A stretch of DNA of 64,000 nt from Planctomycetota bacterium (GTDB lineage: Bacteria > Planctomycetota > SZUA-567 > H5-PLA8). The notes under the pieces were generated by a model. The model was not told the DNA's origin and did no database searches. It saw only the letters and a list, made by a program, of their open reading frames with translations. The translations under genes were made by a program, and so were the position numbers. The stretch lies in NCBI GenBank assembly GCA_016200135.1, contig JACQFI010000003.1, forward strand, positions 95,666 through 159,665. The letters are read 5' to 3'. Shown piece by piece: positions 53,511 to 62,739 of the stretch. Positions within the stretch are counted from its first letter, which is position 1, and each line of letters opens with the position of its first letter.

Positions 53511-55817
53511 GTGTCTAGCATGGACATTCGTTCTTCAGCCAGTTCCGAATCTTCCGCGACCTCCGTCGCCCCGGCTGCTTCTAAAGGAGTTCCCAGCGCC
53601 ATGCCCAGCCGCAAAGCCGCACCGCCCGTAGTTGCGTCGAAGATTGCCCCCGAGGCCGCCACGCGCCGCAAACCCGAGGTCAAGCGGGTCACGGCGCAGG
53701 AGATGGCCGCGAAGCAGCGCGACATCTCCGTGGCCGAGTTCTTCCAGAAGAACCGCCATCTGCTTGGCTTCGACAACCCGCGCAAGGCACTGCTCACGAC
53801 GGTCAAGGAAGCCGTGGACAACAGCCTCGACGCCTGCGAAGAGGCCGGCATCCTCCCGGATATTAAAGTAAAGATCGAGGTCGCGCGGAGCGGCGACGGG
53901 ACGATGCCCGCTTCGCCCGCGCAGGCCGAGCGCTTCATCGTCAGCGTGGAAGACAACGGCCCCGGCATCGTGAAGAAGAACATCGGCAAGGTCTTCGCGA
54001 AACTGCTCTACGGCTCGAAGTTCCACCGCCTGCGCATGAGCCGCGGGCAGCAGGGCATCGGCATTTCGGCCGCGGGCATGTACGGGCAGCTCACCACCGG
54101 CAAGCCCACCAAGGTCACCAGCAAGATCGAGAAGGAAGGCGTCGCGCACGTCTTCGAGGTCAGCATCGACACGAAGAAGAACGAGCCCGTCGAGCACGAG
54201 ACCTCCACGGACAAGTGGGATCGCGAACACGGCACGAAGGTGACCATCGAACTGGAAGGCCGCTACCAGAAGGGCAAAGGCTCGGTGGACGAGTACCTCG
54301 AGCTGACGAGCATCGCCAACCCTCACGCCGCGTTCAAATACGTAGGGCCTGAAGGCCCTCCCAAGGAGTACCCGCGCGGCGTGGATTACCTGCCCGCGGC
54401 GCCGCGCGAGATCAAACCGCACCCGTACGGCATCGAACTGGGCATGCTCTTGAAGATGCTCCAGGACACCAAGAGCCACTGGCTGAGCGGGTTCTTAAGC
54501 TCCGAGTTCGTTCGCGTCTCGCCGAAGGTCGCGGACGAGATCTGCAAGGCCGCCAAGATTTCTCCGCGCGCCCGGCCCCGCGACGTGATGGGCAAGGACG
54601 CCGAGGTCCTCTACAAGACGCTCCAGACCACCAAGCTGATGTCGCCCCCGACGGACTGCATCTCGCCCATCGGCGAGAAGGCGATCCTGGCTGGACTCTA
54701 TAAGGAGATCGACGGCGACTTCTACACCGCGGTCACCCGGCCGCCGGCGGTCTACCGCGGCAACCCGTTCGTGATCGAGGCCGGCATCGCTTTCGGCAAC
54801 AAAGGCTTCCTGCCCAAGGAAGGCGAAGAGGCGCCCGCCGCCGCCGCCGAGTCCGAACTGCCGCTCGAGAATGGCGACGAAAAGAATGGGAGCAAGCGCC
54901 CGGCGACCTTGGCCGAGCTCCGCAAGGCCGCGCGCATTAAAGAAAAGCTGGCGAAGGAAGAGGAACGCGGCCCCGAACTGGCCCGGCTGATCCGCTTCGC
55001 CAACCGCGTGCCGCTCGTCTACCAGCAGACTGCCTGCGCGACCTACAAAGCCGCGACGGAAGTCGGCTGGCGCAAGTACGGCCTCACGCAGTCGCGCGGC
55101 TCGCTGCCGCAGGGCTCGCTCTGCCTCTTCGTTCACATGGGCTCGGTGTGGGTGCCGTTCACCAGCGAGTCCAAGGAAGCGATCGCCGACTACGACGAGA
55201 TCCGCAAAGAGATCCGCCTGGCGCTCCAGGAATGCGGCCGGCGCCTGGGCATCCATCTCAACAAGATCGCCAAGGCGAAGTACGAGATGAGCCGGCGCGA
55301 CAAGTTCGCGCTCTACATCAAGGAGGTCGCCGAGGCCTGCGGGAAGCTCAAGCACAAGTACGGCGCGGTGAACGTGGAGAAGCTCAAGAAGCAGCTCCAG
55401 GCGGTCGCTGAAAAAGTAACCGGCGGCGAGGACACCGAGGCGGAGTTGAACCGCAAGGAGAACGCGCCCTCCGATCTCGAGAACACGATCATCGTGACGG
55501 AAAAGGGCATCGAAGGCGCCGTTCCCGAGGGCTTGCTCCCGGCGAAGACGGCAGAATCCGCGCCGGCCGAAGCGCCCGCTGCTGTCGAACCGGAAAAGAA
55601 GGAAGTGAAGGGCAAGTCTAAGACCAAGGCGAAGGGCAAAGGCGAGTCCAAGCCTCCCGCCAAAGCGGCGCAGGCGGCGGTGCCGGACGACATCCCGATC
55701 TACTCGGGCGGGAAACAGGTCGCAGGCAAAAAAGTCAAAGGCAAGGCGGGCGCGGCCATACAGCCCCAGGCGCGCAAGGGCGGCAAAGGCAAGAGCAAGC
55801 AGAAGGAACTGTTCTAA
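53511..55817 (+). CDS. top6B: DNA topoisomerase VI subunit B (GHKL ATPase)
   Basis: This is the ATPase subunit of a type IIB topoisomerase, which passes one DNA duplex through another. The GHKL ATPase motifs are complete: KEAVDNSLDACEE near residue 98, SVEDNGPGI near 145 and SRGQQGIGISAAGMYGQLT near 177. The transducer domain has PFTSESKEAIADY with the expected switch lysine. The GTG at 53511 has GGGAGGG seven bases upstream; ATG 53520 and ATG 53601 are alternatives. Beyond the core are an N-terminal Ser/Ala/Pro extension and a Lys/Ala-rich tail of about 100 residues. Topoisomerase VI is mainly archaeal and plant, so its presence here is notable. Confidence 0.95.
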   Translation: MSSMDIRSSASSESSATSVAPAASKGVPSAMPSRKAAPPVVASKIAPEAATRRKPEVKRVTAQEMAAKQRDISVAEFFQKNRHLLGFDNPRKALLTTVKEAVDNSLDACEEAGILPDIKVKIEVARSGDGTMPASPAQAERFIVSVEDNGPGIVKKNIGKVFAKLLYGSKFHRLRMSRGQQGIGISAAGMYGQLTTGKPTKVTSKIEKEGVAHVFEVSIDTKKNEPVEHETSTDKWDREHGTKVTIELEGRYQKGKGSVDEYLELTSIANPHAAFKYVGPEGPPKEYPRGVDYLPAAPREIKPHPYGIELGMLLKMLQDTKSHWLSGFLSSEFVRVSPKVADEICKAAKISPRARPRDVMGKDAEVLYKTLQTTKLMSPPTDCISPIGEKAILAGLYKEIDGDFYTAVTRPPAVYRGNPFVIEAGIAFGNKGFLPKEGEEAPAAAAESELPLENGDEKNGSKRPATLAELRKAARIKEKLAKEEERGPELARLIRFANRVPLVYQQTACATYKAATEVGWRKYGLTQSRGSLPQGSLCLFVHMGSVWVPFTSESKEAIADYDEIRKEIRLALQECGRRLGIHLNKIAKAKYEMSRRDKFALYIKEVAEACGKLKHKYGAVNVEKLKKQLQAVAEKVTGGEDTEAELNRKENAPSDLENTIIVTEKGIEGAVPEGLLPAKTAESAPAEAPAAVEPEKKEVKGKSKTKAKGKGESKPPAKAAQAAVPDDIPIYSGGKQVAGKKVKGKAGAAIQPQARKGGKGKSKQKELF

Positions 55818-55877
55818 CCCCGGCGGCCGATCTCGGGAGCCTTAAGGAAAAGGAACTAGAGACCAAGGAGCCCTTTC

Positions 55878-56987
55878 ATGGTTGCGAAGGCCAAGAAGAC
55901 CAAAAGAGACCTGCCGGAGGCGTTGGCTAAGCTCGCGGACGAGGTCATTGCCGCCGCGAACAAAGGCCGCACGCCCTCGTTGGACATCCCGGTGCGCTCG
56001 CTCGCCAACGTCCGCTTCAACGAACAGAAACGCTACATCGAGATGGGCAATGACAAGCAGGAACGCGAGTTCTTCAACGTCAACATGGCCAAGAAATTCA
56101 TGCAGACCATGTGCGTGGCCGCCGCCTGCCGCCAGCTTGAAGACGAGGGCAAGACGACCAGCATCCGCGACCTGTTCTACATGATCAAACACCGCATCGA
56201 CGGCTCGTCCGAGAACACCGTGGACGACCAGAGCGAATCCGACGCAGTGATCGAGGACCTTGAGGTGACCGCGCAATTCATCCGTGAAGAACTGAACCTC
56301 TTCGCGGAAAACAAGGGTGCGCTCGCGGGCGAAATCACGCTCGTCGATTCCGGCGACACCATCGACGGACGCGCTGTCGGTTCGGGCGGTTGGGCTATCC
56401 CCAGCATCGTCGAACAGGACGTCATCCAGTTCAAGAAATGCTCGGCGCAGTTCGTGCTGCTGATCGAAAAGGGCGCCGTCTGGCACCGCCTCAATCAGGA
56501 CAAGTTCTGGCGCAAACACAAATGCATCATCCTGCACGGCGGCGGCCAGCCGCCCCGCGGCGTGCGGCGGCTCTGCTACCGCTTCGTGAACGAACTCAAA
56601 CTGCCGCTGTACGTCTACGTCGACAACGATCCCTGGGGCTACTACATTTATTCCGTGCTCAAGCAGGGCTCGATCAACCTGGCCTTCGAATCGCAGCGCA
56701 TGGCCGTGCCGAGCGCGCGGTTCATCGGGCTCTCGAGCTTCGACCCGGAAAAGTACGGACTGGATAAGAAGGCTACCGCGATCGGGCTGGAGGAGGGAGA
56801 CATCCGCCGCGCGAAGGAGATCCTGGCGTACCCGTGGTTCCAGAGCAAAGAGTGGCAGAAAGAGATCCACAACATGCTCGCCAACGGCGCCAAGTTCGAA
56901 CTGGAAGCCCTGACGAACAAATCCATCAGCTTCGTGACCGAAGAATACCTGCCGCGCAAGATCAAGGAGAAGGACTGGCTGGATTAG
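55878..56987 (+). CDS. top6A: DNA topoisomerase VI subunit A (Spo11-like cleavage subunit)
   Basis: This is the DNA-cleaving subunit, homologous to Spo11. The catalytic tyrosine is Y101 in TSIRDLFYMIKH. The Toprim metal site shows E197 in LLIEKGAVWHRL and D249/D251 in YVDNDPWGYYIYSVLKQGSI. All key residues are therefore present, and the 369 residues match archaeal proteins. A basic start (VAKAKKTKRDLPE) is followed by the winged-helix region. It begins 60 bases after subunit B, so the A2B2 enzyme is probably made from one transcript. A GTPase gene follows 45 bases downstream. Confidence 0.95.
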   Translation: MVAKAKKTKRDLPEALAKLADEVIAAANKGRTPSLDIPVRSLANVRFNEQKRYIEMGNDKQEREFFNVNMAKKFMQTMCVAAACRQLEDEGKTTSIRDLFYMIKHRIDGSSENTVDDQSESDAVIEDLEVTAQFIREELNLFAENKGALAGEITLVDSGDTIDGRAVGSGGWAIPSIVEQDVIQFKKCSAQFVLLIEKGAVWHRLNQDKFWRKHKCIILHGGGQPPRGVRRLCYRFVNELKLPLYVYVDNDPWGYYIYSVLKQGSINLAFESQRMAVPSARFIGLSSFDPEKYGLDKKATAIGLEEGDIRRAKEILAYPWFQSKEWQKEIHNMLANGAKFELEALTNKSISFVTEEYLPRKIKEKDWLD

Positions 56988-57032
56988 CTTCGACTATCTC
57001 GCCAAGCGCTTAGCGGTTAAGGTCGCGTCAGC

Positions 57033-58166
57033 ATGACTGACCGCGCGCGATCCATCTTAATCTCCGGCCTCTGCAGCGTCGGCAAGAGCAGCGTCGTCTG
57101 CGCGCTTTGGGGCGACGTGGACCTCGCTCCGTCCGCTGTCCGCGACTGTACGCAGACCAACACACGCATCCGCGGCCCCGGCCCGGGCGAGCGCGACCGC
57201 ACGCTGCGCGTCGAGTACCTTCCGCGCGACCGCGCGCTGGCCTTCGCGCTCGGCGATCTCTCGTACTACCGGCTCTCTCTCCTCGTGGCGGAAGTGCTCG
57301 GCCCGCTGGGCCCGCGCCTGGACGAAGGCCCGCCCGAGCAGCGCCTGCGCGAGTGCCTGGGGGCCGTGAAAAAGATCTTCAAGGACCGCCCGGACATTGC
57401 GGTGCTGCAGGAACCGCTCTCGGACGAAGTTGAGAAGCTTGAACAGTTCCTCGCGTTCCTCGATTCGCCCGACTATCGGCCCGGCGAGACCGTGGAGATT
57501 GACTGGAGCCGCCGCCGCGAAGAACTGATGGGCAAGCGCCGCCCCGACGGCCGCACCGTCGATGTTGGCCACTTGCTCTCGTATCGGTACGTCGAGCTCA
57601 TTCGCGAGACGAGCGGCTGGCTGGGGAAGGCCGCGCCGGTCCTGATCGATTCGCCGTGGATTCCCACTTTCCACAATGCCCGCCGCGCGGACCTGATTCT
57701 CGAGCAGTCTCAGACCGCCGGCGTCCTTGTGCTTGTCTCACTGCCGGACAAGTTTGTCCCCGAGCCCTGGGTGGAAATGGCCTTCAAGCGAAGGCCCGAT
57801 CTGCCCGCGCGCACCGTCGTGCTCTTCAATCAGGCGGACACGGTGGATATCCCGCTGCTTTTTGCGCGCGGCGGCTTTGGCGACGCCTTCGAGGAGAGCG
57901 CGCGGCGGTTGCGTGAACTGGGCATTCGCGAAGAGAATCTGCTGGTCGCGTGCGCGCGCCTGCCGTACCTGCGCCTCGCGCCCCAGGACGATCTGGTCCG
58001 CGAACGCATCGCCAAACTGGAAGCCGTGCTCGCTCGCGTGCGCAAGCAGTGCGAGCTACGCAAGGAATCGCGCTTTTTGAAGAGCTTGCAGGCCGCCTGC
58101 GACCCGAAAGACTGCGGCATCGAGACCCTGCGCAGGCATCTGCAAGGAATGGCGAACGCGGTTTAA
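57033..58166 (+). CDS. Dynamin-like P-loop GTPase
   Basis: A 377-residue NTPase. Walker A is GLCSVGKSS at residues 11-19, APVLIDSPWIPTFHNARRAD is a G3-like motif (DSPW for DTPG), and VVLFNQADTVD is a G4-like NxxD. The arrangement resembles dynamin-type or YfjP-like GTPases, without obvious membrane helices. The C-terminal part is helical and charged. It follows top6A on the same strand after 45 bases, so cotranscription with topoisomerase VI is possible but unproven. Its stop overlaps that of the convergent adenylate kinase by 4 bases. Confidence 0.75.
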   Translation: MTDRARSILISGLCSVGKSSVVCALWGDVDLAPSAVRDCTQTNTRIRGPGPGERDRTLRVEYLPRDRALAFALGDLSYYRLSLLVAEVLGPLGPRLDEGPPEQRLRECLGAVKKIFKDRPDIAVLQEPLSDEVEKLEQFLAFLDSPDYRPGETVEIDWSRRREELMGKRRPDGRTVDVGHLLSYRYVELIRETSGWLGKAAPVLIDSPWIPTFHNARRADLILEQSQTAGVLVLVSLPDKFVPEPWVEMAFKRRPDLPARTVVLFNQADTVDIPLLFARGGFGDAFEESARRLRELGIREENLLVACARLPYLRLAPQDDLVRERIAKLEAVLARVRKQCELRKESRFLKSLQAACDPKDCGIETLRRHLQGMANAV

Positions 58167-58798
58167 AGCAGCTTCAGTTGCTTGCGGATATCCGCCTGAA
58201 TCTGGTCCGGCTTCTTCGTGCCGTCTACCGCGACCACCAGTTCCTTCTTCTTGAAGAGGTCGATGATCGGCGCGGTCTTCTCGTGGTAATCCTGCAGGCG
58301 CGACGCGACGGCCTCCTGGTTGTCGTCGCTGCGCGTGATCAGCTTACCTCCGCAAACGTCGCACGTGCCGTCCTTGGCGGGACGGTGGAACATAAGGTTG
58401 TAGTCGAGGCCGCACTTCTCGCATAAGCGTCGCGCGAGGATGCGCTGCAACACCACTTTGTCGGGCACGTCGATCAGGATCACCGCGTCGATGTCGTACG
58501 TCTCGAGGAAGAACTCGGCCTGCGGCCGGTTGCGCGGGAAGCCATCGAGGATGAAGCCGTAATTCCAATCATGCTCGTCCAGTCGGCGGCGCATGATCTC
58601 TTCGACGATCTCGTCCGGCACGAGCTGCCCTTCGGCCATGATGCGCTTGATGCGCGCGGCGAGTTTCGTATGCGCCTGGATGTTCCAGCGGAAGATGTGG
58701 CCGACGGAGATATGGACGAGGTCGTAGGCTTCCTTGAGCCGCGCGGCCTGCGTGCCCTTCCCGCAGCCTTGCACGCCCATGATGATGTACTTGCGCAT
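58163..58798 (-). CDS. adk: Adenylate kinase family protein with zinc-type lid
   Basis: A nucleoside monophosphate kinase that interconverts ATP, AMP and ADP. The P-loop is GVQGCGKGTQA rather than the usual GAPGAGKGTQA. ISVGHIFRWNI replaces the usual (S)TGDxLR motif, and YGFILDGFPRNRPQAEFF is the conserved AMP-site region. The lid has C126, C129, C146 and C149, a zinc-binding set. At 211 residues it has normal length. The motif changes make AMP specificity less certain. It lies outside the secY region where adk often sits, so it may be a second, specialised copy. Confidence 0.85.
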   Translation of the reverse strand: MRKYIIMGVQGCGKGTQAARLKEAYDLVHISVGHIFRWNIQAHTKLAARIKRIMAEGQLVPDEIVEEIMRRRLDEHDWNYGFILDGFPRNRPQAEFFLETYDIDAVILIDVPDKVVLQRILARRLCEKCGLDYNLMFHRPAKDGTCDVCGGKLITRSDDNQEAVASRLQDYHEKTAPIIDLFKKKELVVAVDGTKKPDQIQADIRKQLKLL

Positions 58799-58821
58799 CG
58801 CGCCTCCTTTAGAACGAAGAT

Positions 58822-60006
58822 TTAGTGCGAACCCAACCGCTTTACTTCGTCGCCCTTCAGCAGGCGGTGGGCCTCGGCCAGCGCGGCGGGAATCTTGTCG
58901 CGTTGGGGCGACTTATGCAGCGCGCCGCTGAGATCGAGCGACTTGACCTTGTCCGCTTGGTTTCCCGGAAACCAGTGGTCGCCCTTGCCGAGCAGATTGT
59001 AGCGCATCTTGCCGTATTCGAGCATGTCGAAGGCCTTCGCGAAATTGCGCAGCCGCAGGATCTCGAAGACGTTCACTTCGCCCGGCGCCTTGCTCCATTC
59101 GGGCAGGCCCACGTGCCAGGAGGCGAGCCACTCGCGGCCGAGGCTCTTTTCAAGTTCCGCCTCGAGGCGCTGCTCGATGGGCCGTAGGGTCGCGTGCGGG
59201 TCCTGCCCCTGCTGGAGGAAGGCCAGGGCTTTCAAATGTTCGTCGAAGTCCGTCGGACGCGCCGCGCCGACGCTAAGCGTGTGGACCTGCGGGCGCGCAA
59301 GGCACCAGGCGTCGTTGAAGACGATGGGGGAGAGGGGCGCGGTGAGTTCCACCAGCTTCTTGCTGGGCGCATAGAGTTTCCCGCCCTTGTCGCTGGGGCT
59401 GATGATGAAGACGCCCATGTCGCGCTTGGTGGCTTCTTCGATGGCCGGCCAATTGAACGGGAAAACATAGTACCAGTGCAGGTTGACGTACTCAAAGCGG
59501 CCGTCCTTGATCGCCTCAAGAATCACCGGCAGCCCCGCGTGCGTGGAGAAGCCCACGTGCCGCGCGCGGCCCTGGCGTTTGAGTTCCAGCGCGGCCTCCA
59601 GGCAGCCGCCCTCGCGCAGCGTCCACTTCAACCGTTCCTCGTTGTTGATGCCGTGAACCGCCAGCAAGTCCACGTACTCGAGCTTCAGCAGAGACATCGA
59701 ACGTTCGAAGGTCTTGAGGAAGTCCTTGGCGTCGGCCGCGGGTCCTACTTTGGTCTGAACGACGATTTCTTTGCGCGGGAGCTTAGGGAGAATGTGGCCG
59801 AGTTGCTCTTCGCTCGTGCCATAGCCGCGGGCGGTCTCGATGTGGTTGATGCCGCACTCCAGCGCGCGCCGGATGCAGCTTTCGACGGTCCGGTTGCTCT
59901 CGTCCGAGCACTTGTCCTTGTCGTTCCAGGACTGCTGGTAGCGCATGCCGCCGCAGGAGAAGACGGGCATCTTGATCTCGGTGCGGCCGAAGCGGCGGTA
60001 GAGCAT
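58822..60006 (-). CDS. Aldo/keto reductase family oxidoreductase
   Basis: An NADPH-dependent (beta/alpha)8 barrel enzyme. HIETARGYGTSEEQLG holds the catalytic Tyr and the preceding acidic position (here Glu in IETA rather than Asp). IVVQTKVGP carries the lysine and LLAVHGIN the histidine. The barrel extends to about residue 270. A C-terminal extension (to 394) follows, similar to the longer AKR proteins that often have iron-sulphur domains, but no Cys cluster is seen here. The substrate is unknown. The gene upstream is divergent, with a 150-base shared control region. Confidence 0.88.
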   Translation of the reverse strand: MLYRRFGRTEIKMPVFSCGGMRYQQSWNDKDKCSDESNRTVESCIRRALECGINHIETARGYGTSEEQLGHILPKLPRKEIVVQTKVGPAADAKDFLKTFERSMSLLKLEYVDLLAVHGINNEERLKWTLREGGCLEAALELKRQGRARHVGFSTHAGLPVILEAIKDGRFEYVNLHWYYVFPFNWPAIEEATKRDMGVFIISPSDKGGKLYAPSKKLVELTAPLSPIVFNDAWCLARPQVHTLSVGAARPTDFDEHLKALAFLQQGQDPHATLRPIEQRLEAELEKSLGREWLASWHVGLPEWSKAPGEVNVFEILRLRNFAKAFDMLEYGKMRYNLLGKGDHWFPGNQADKVKSLDLSGALHKSPQRDKIPAALAEAHRLLKGDEVKRLGSH

Positions 60007-60156
60007 CGGGCGGTCCCTCGGGTTGAACCATCCTTATATAGAAGAAGCGCTCGGGTTGAAGTGGGAAACGCGCCGAAAGAATGCCGATTGACGATTCACA
60101 CTGCGCGCGACATGATGCGGCGTTCTCCGAAAACGGTTTGATTCGCGGGAGCCGCA

Positions 60157-60777
60157 ATGGCGATTCAGGAAGTCAAAGACGGCTGGCTCTATCTCGACCG
60201 CGGCACCATGATCTGGCAGAAGAACGCCACGGCCGCGCAGGGTGTTTTTCAGCCAATTCACTGGGTGGCGCTCAGCCGCATGCAGGCGACCCTGCGCCTG
60301 GCGCCCTACGACGGCCGCATCGCGGACATCGGCTGCGGCCATGGCGTAGTCACCGTCAATCTGGCCTGGAAGAAGCCGCGCACCGAAGTGATCGGCGTCG
60401 ATCCGGAAGAGCAGCGCCTCGAAGTCGGCCGGCAGATATTGAATGAACATGGCCTGCCGAATTGCAAATTCCAGAAAGGGACGCTTGAAGCGCCCGGCAT
60501 CGAGCCCGGAACCTGCACGGGCGTGCTCTGCACGGAAGTGCTCGACCATATCCCCGAGGTCCGCGAACACTTGAGAGAGAAAGTAGACAAGCTGCTGGAA
60601 CTGCTCAAGCCCGGCGGGCGGCTGATTCTCTCGATCTTCGACACGGAAGGCTCGACAGACGCCGGCCTCGCGCCGCCAACCGCGCTCACCTTGGCGGACT
60701 TCGATTTCCTCAAGACCAAAGTGATCGACCGCAACTGCCCGCGGTGGTGGTATCTTTTCTACGTGGACAAGAGATAG
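60157..60777 (+). CDS. Class I SAM-dependent methyltransferase
   Basis: A 206-residue methyltransferase. The SAM loop is IADIGCGHGVVTVNLAW near residues 55-71, EVIGVDPEEQRLEVGRQIL supplies the ribose-binding acidic residue, and VLCTEVLDHIPEVREHL and LLKPGGRLILSIFD are motifs II and III. The start has no long extension. It is followed 7 bases later by the HD-domain gene, so the two are probably cotranscribed. The substrate is unknown. Confidence 0.88.
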   Translation: MAIQEVKDGWLYLDRGTMIWQKNATAAQGVFQPIHWVALSRMQATLRLAPYDGRIADIGCGHGVVTVNLAWKKPRTEVIGVDPEEQRLEVGRQILNEHGLPNCKFQKGTLEAPGIEPGTCTGVLCTEVLDHIPEVREHLREKVDKLLELLKPGGRLILSIFDTEGSTDAGLAPPTALTLADFDFLKTKVIDRNCPRWWYLFYVDKR

Positions 60778-60784
60778 CAGGATC

Positions 60785-61900
60785 ATGGCTATGGCAAAGT
60801 TAGGCTCGCTCTTTCCCGACGAGATGAAGCCCGCGGCGAACCCCAAGGCGGCCAAGCCCCTCACCAAGGGCGCGGCTGGCGCGCTTGCGGCGGGTTCCGC
60901 GCCGGGCGCTGGCGGAGCGCCCGGAACTACCGGCCTGGAGCGGACCTTCGTCGCTGATTTTCAGCCGGGACAGGAGATCGACGGCATTTTCCTCGTGGCG
61001 GAAGCATCCATGCGCGCCGCGAAGAACGGCTCCAAATACATTCAGGCCAGCTTCGGCGACCGCACGGGGCTCATCCCGGTGCGGCAGTGGGACGCGAACG
61101 ACAAGGACTTTGCCGTATACAAAGCCGGCGGCTACATCCGCACGCGCGGCCGCGTCGAGACCTACCAGGGCCGGGCGCAGTTGATCGCCTTCCGCGTCGA
61201 GGCCGCCGATGCGGCGCTGATCAACGCCGCCGATTTCCTGCCGGTCTCCAAGCGCGACCCGAAGGAGATGGAGAAGGAACTCGACGAGTTGCTCGCGACG
61301 TTCGCGGATCCCGACTACAAGCGCCTGCTGGATGCGATCTTCGGCGACCCGAAGATCCGCGCTGCGTACGTAAAGGGCCCTGCGGCCTCCGCGATTCATC
61401 ACGCCTGGGTGCACGGGCTGCTCGAACACGTCCTCTCCGCCTGCAAGACGGCGCAGTCGGTGGCCGAGCAGCGCCCATACCTGAACCGCGACCTGCTCAT
61501 GGCGGGCGTGCTGCTGCACGACATCGGCAAGATCGAAGAGATCGATGCGGGCCCGGGCTTCAGCTACACCGACACCGGGCGGCTCTGCGGGCACATCTCG
61601 CTCGGCACGCTGCTGGTCGAACGCTTTATCGTGAAGCTCCCTGATTTTCCCCGGCAGAAGCGGGACCTGATCCAGCACATGATCTTGAGCCATCACGGCG
61701 AGCGCGAGCACGGTTCGCCGGTGACGCCGTGCACGGCGGAAGCCATCGCCCTGCATCATATCGAGTGCATGGACGCGAAAGTTCAGGGCGTGCAGTCGAT
61801 CATCGAACGCGAGGAGACCGCCGGAAACACCGGAGCGTGGACGGACTTCTCGCGCGTGGTGGACGGGCGGATCTACAAAGGGCCTACGAAGCCGGCTTGA
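60785..61900 (+). CDS. OB-fold/HD-domain 3'-5' exoribonuclease (YhaM-like)
   Basis: After a low-complexity start (about residues 15-50), an OB-fold is visible (FVADFQPGQEIDGIFLVAEA ... RTGLIPVRQWDA, then YIRTRGRVETYQGRAQLI). The HD domain follows: IHHAWVHGLLEHVL, GVLLHDIGKIEEID and MILSHHGEREHGSP. This order (OB then HD) is that of YhaM-type RNases that trim RNA or DNA from the 3' end. Metal-binding His and Asp residues are present. The length of 371 is slightly above the family's 310-320 because of the start. Confidence 0.88.
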   Translation: MAMAKLGSLFPDEMKPAANPKAAKPLTKGAAGALAAGSAPGAGGAPGTTGLERTFVADFQPGQEIDGIFLVAEASMRAAKNGSKYIQASFGDRTGLIPVRQWDANDKDFAVYKAGGYIRTRGRVETYQGRAQLIAFRVEAADAALINAADFLPVSKRDPKEMEKELDELLATFADPDYKRLLDAIFGDPKIRAAYVKGPAASAIHHAWVHGLLEHVLSACKTAQSVAEQRPYLNRDLLMAGVLLHDIGKIEEIDAGPGFSYTDTGRLCGHISLGTLLVERFIVKLPDFPRQKRDLIQHMILSHHGEREHGSPVTPCTAEAIALHHIECMDAKVQGVQSIIEREETAGNTGAWTDFSRVVDGRIYKGPTKPA

Positions 61901-61914
61901 GCCTCTGGCCGGCG

Positions 61915-62643
61915 CTATTTCTTCTTCCCGCTCAGCTTTTCCTGATACAGCGCCCACTGGTCTTTATCGAGAAGCAGCACCAGTGTCTGCGCGAAGCGCC
62001 GCTCGGGCTGGAAGTTCAAGAGTTCCTTGGCGACTCGCGTCACTTCCTGGGCGGCGGAATTCCATTCTACCGGCGTGAGCGCATCCGTGTACTTCGCCCT
62101 CGCGGCCGCCTGCGCTTTGCTCAAGCGGTCCGCTTCGTCCGTGAGGCGCTTCTTTAAAGCGGCGATGGTGGCGCGCTGGTCGTCATTCAGCCCCAGCCAC
62201 GGCGCGGCGTCGTCGAAGACCTTCGTATCGAATTTTGGAATCGGCACGGCCTCTGGCATCTCGGGCTTGGGAAAGGGTTGCGCAACGGCCGGCGCAGCGA
62301 GGGCTGGACCCGCGTTGTTGCCGTTCGCTGGAGGATTGTTCGCAGGCGGGGGAGCGTCCGAATCCGTATGCGTAACGACGGCCATCTGACCCGAGACGTC
62401 CGTCTGGGCGTCCTGCCCGGTGATGGAAGCGTTCCCGATATGCACGGTCCGGACGCGGTTGTTGGGATCCTCGTCGCTTTGCCCGGCCACGAGCGTGCCG
62501 CTTCCGGCGGTGGCGCTCGCAACGGTTGGAGGCGCAGGCGGCGGGTTGACGACTACGGGCGGCGGACGGTTGTCGGCTGCATGGAGGACCAAGCAGCAGC
62601 ACAGAGCGATGCTACTCACGGGCACTGCGAGCATCGTCCGCAT
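61915..62643 (-). CDS. Exported Pro-rich protein with Spy/LTxxQ-like helical end
   Basis: A signal peptide (MRTMLAVPVSSIALCCCLVLHA) is followed by a Pro/Ala/Asn-rich region to about residue 140. A helical domain completes it (WLGLNDDQRATIAALKKRLT ... FAQTLVLLLDKDQWALYQEK) that resembles the heavy-metal-sensor/Spy-like helical hairpin in pattern. Cysteines near the signal peptide end suggest a lipoprotein is possible, but a clean lipobox is not seen. It is convergent with the YhaM-like gene. Confidence 0.7.
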   Translation of the reverse strand: MRTMLAVPVSSIALCCCLVLHAADNRPPPVVVNPPPAPPTVASATAGSGTLVAGQSDEDPNNRVRTVHIGNASITGQDAQTDVSGQMAVVTHTDSDAPPPANNPPANGNNAGPALAAPAVAQPFPKPEMPEAVPIPKFDTKVFDDAAPWLGLNDDQRATIAALKKRLTDEADRLSKAQAAARAKYTDALTPVEWNSAAQEVTRVAKELLNFQPERRFAQTLVLLLDKDQWALYQEKLSGKKK

Positions 62644-62739
62644 ACTTCGCCCTCCTGAATGAGTGTGCCTGACGCCTGTAAACTTTAGGACGCTTCAAAA
62701 ACGCCGTGCGGTAACGGAAAGACCTCAATTGCAACTTAT

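Noticed and set aside
53227..53631. 134-codon plus-strand frame before top6B
   Set aside because: Overlaps the start of top6B, has no ribosome binding site and no recognisable domain.
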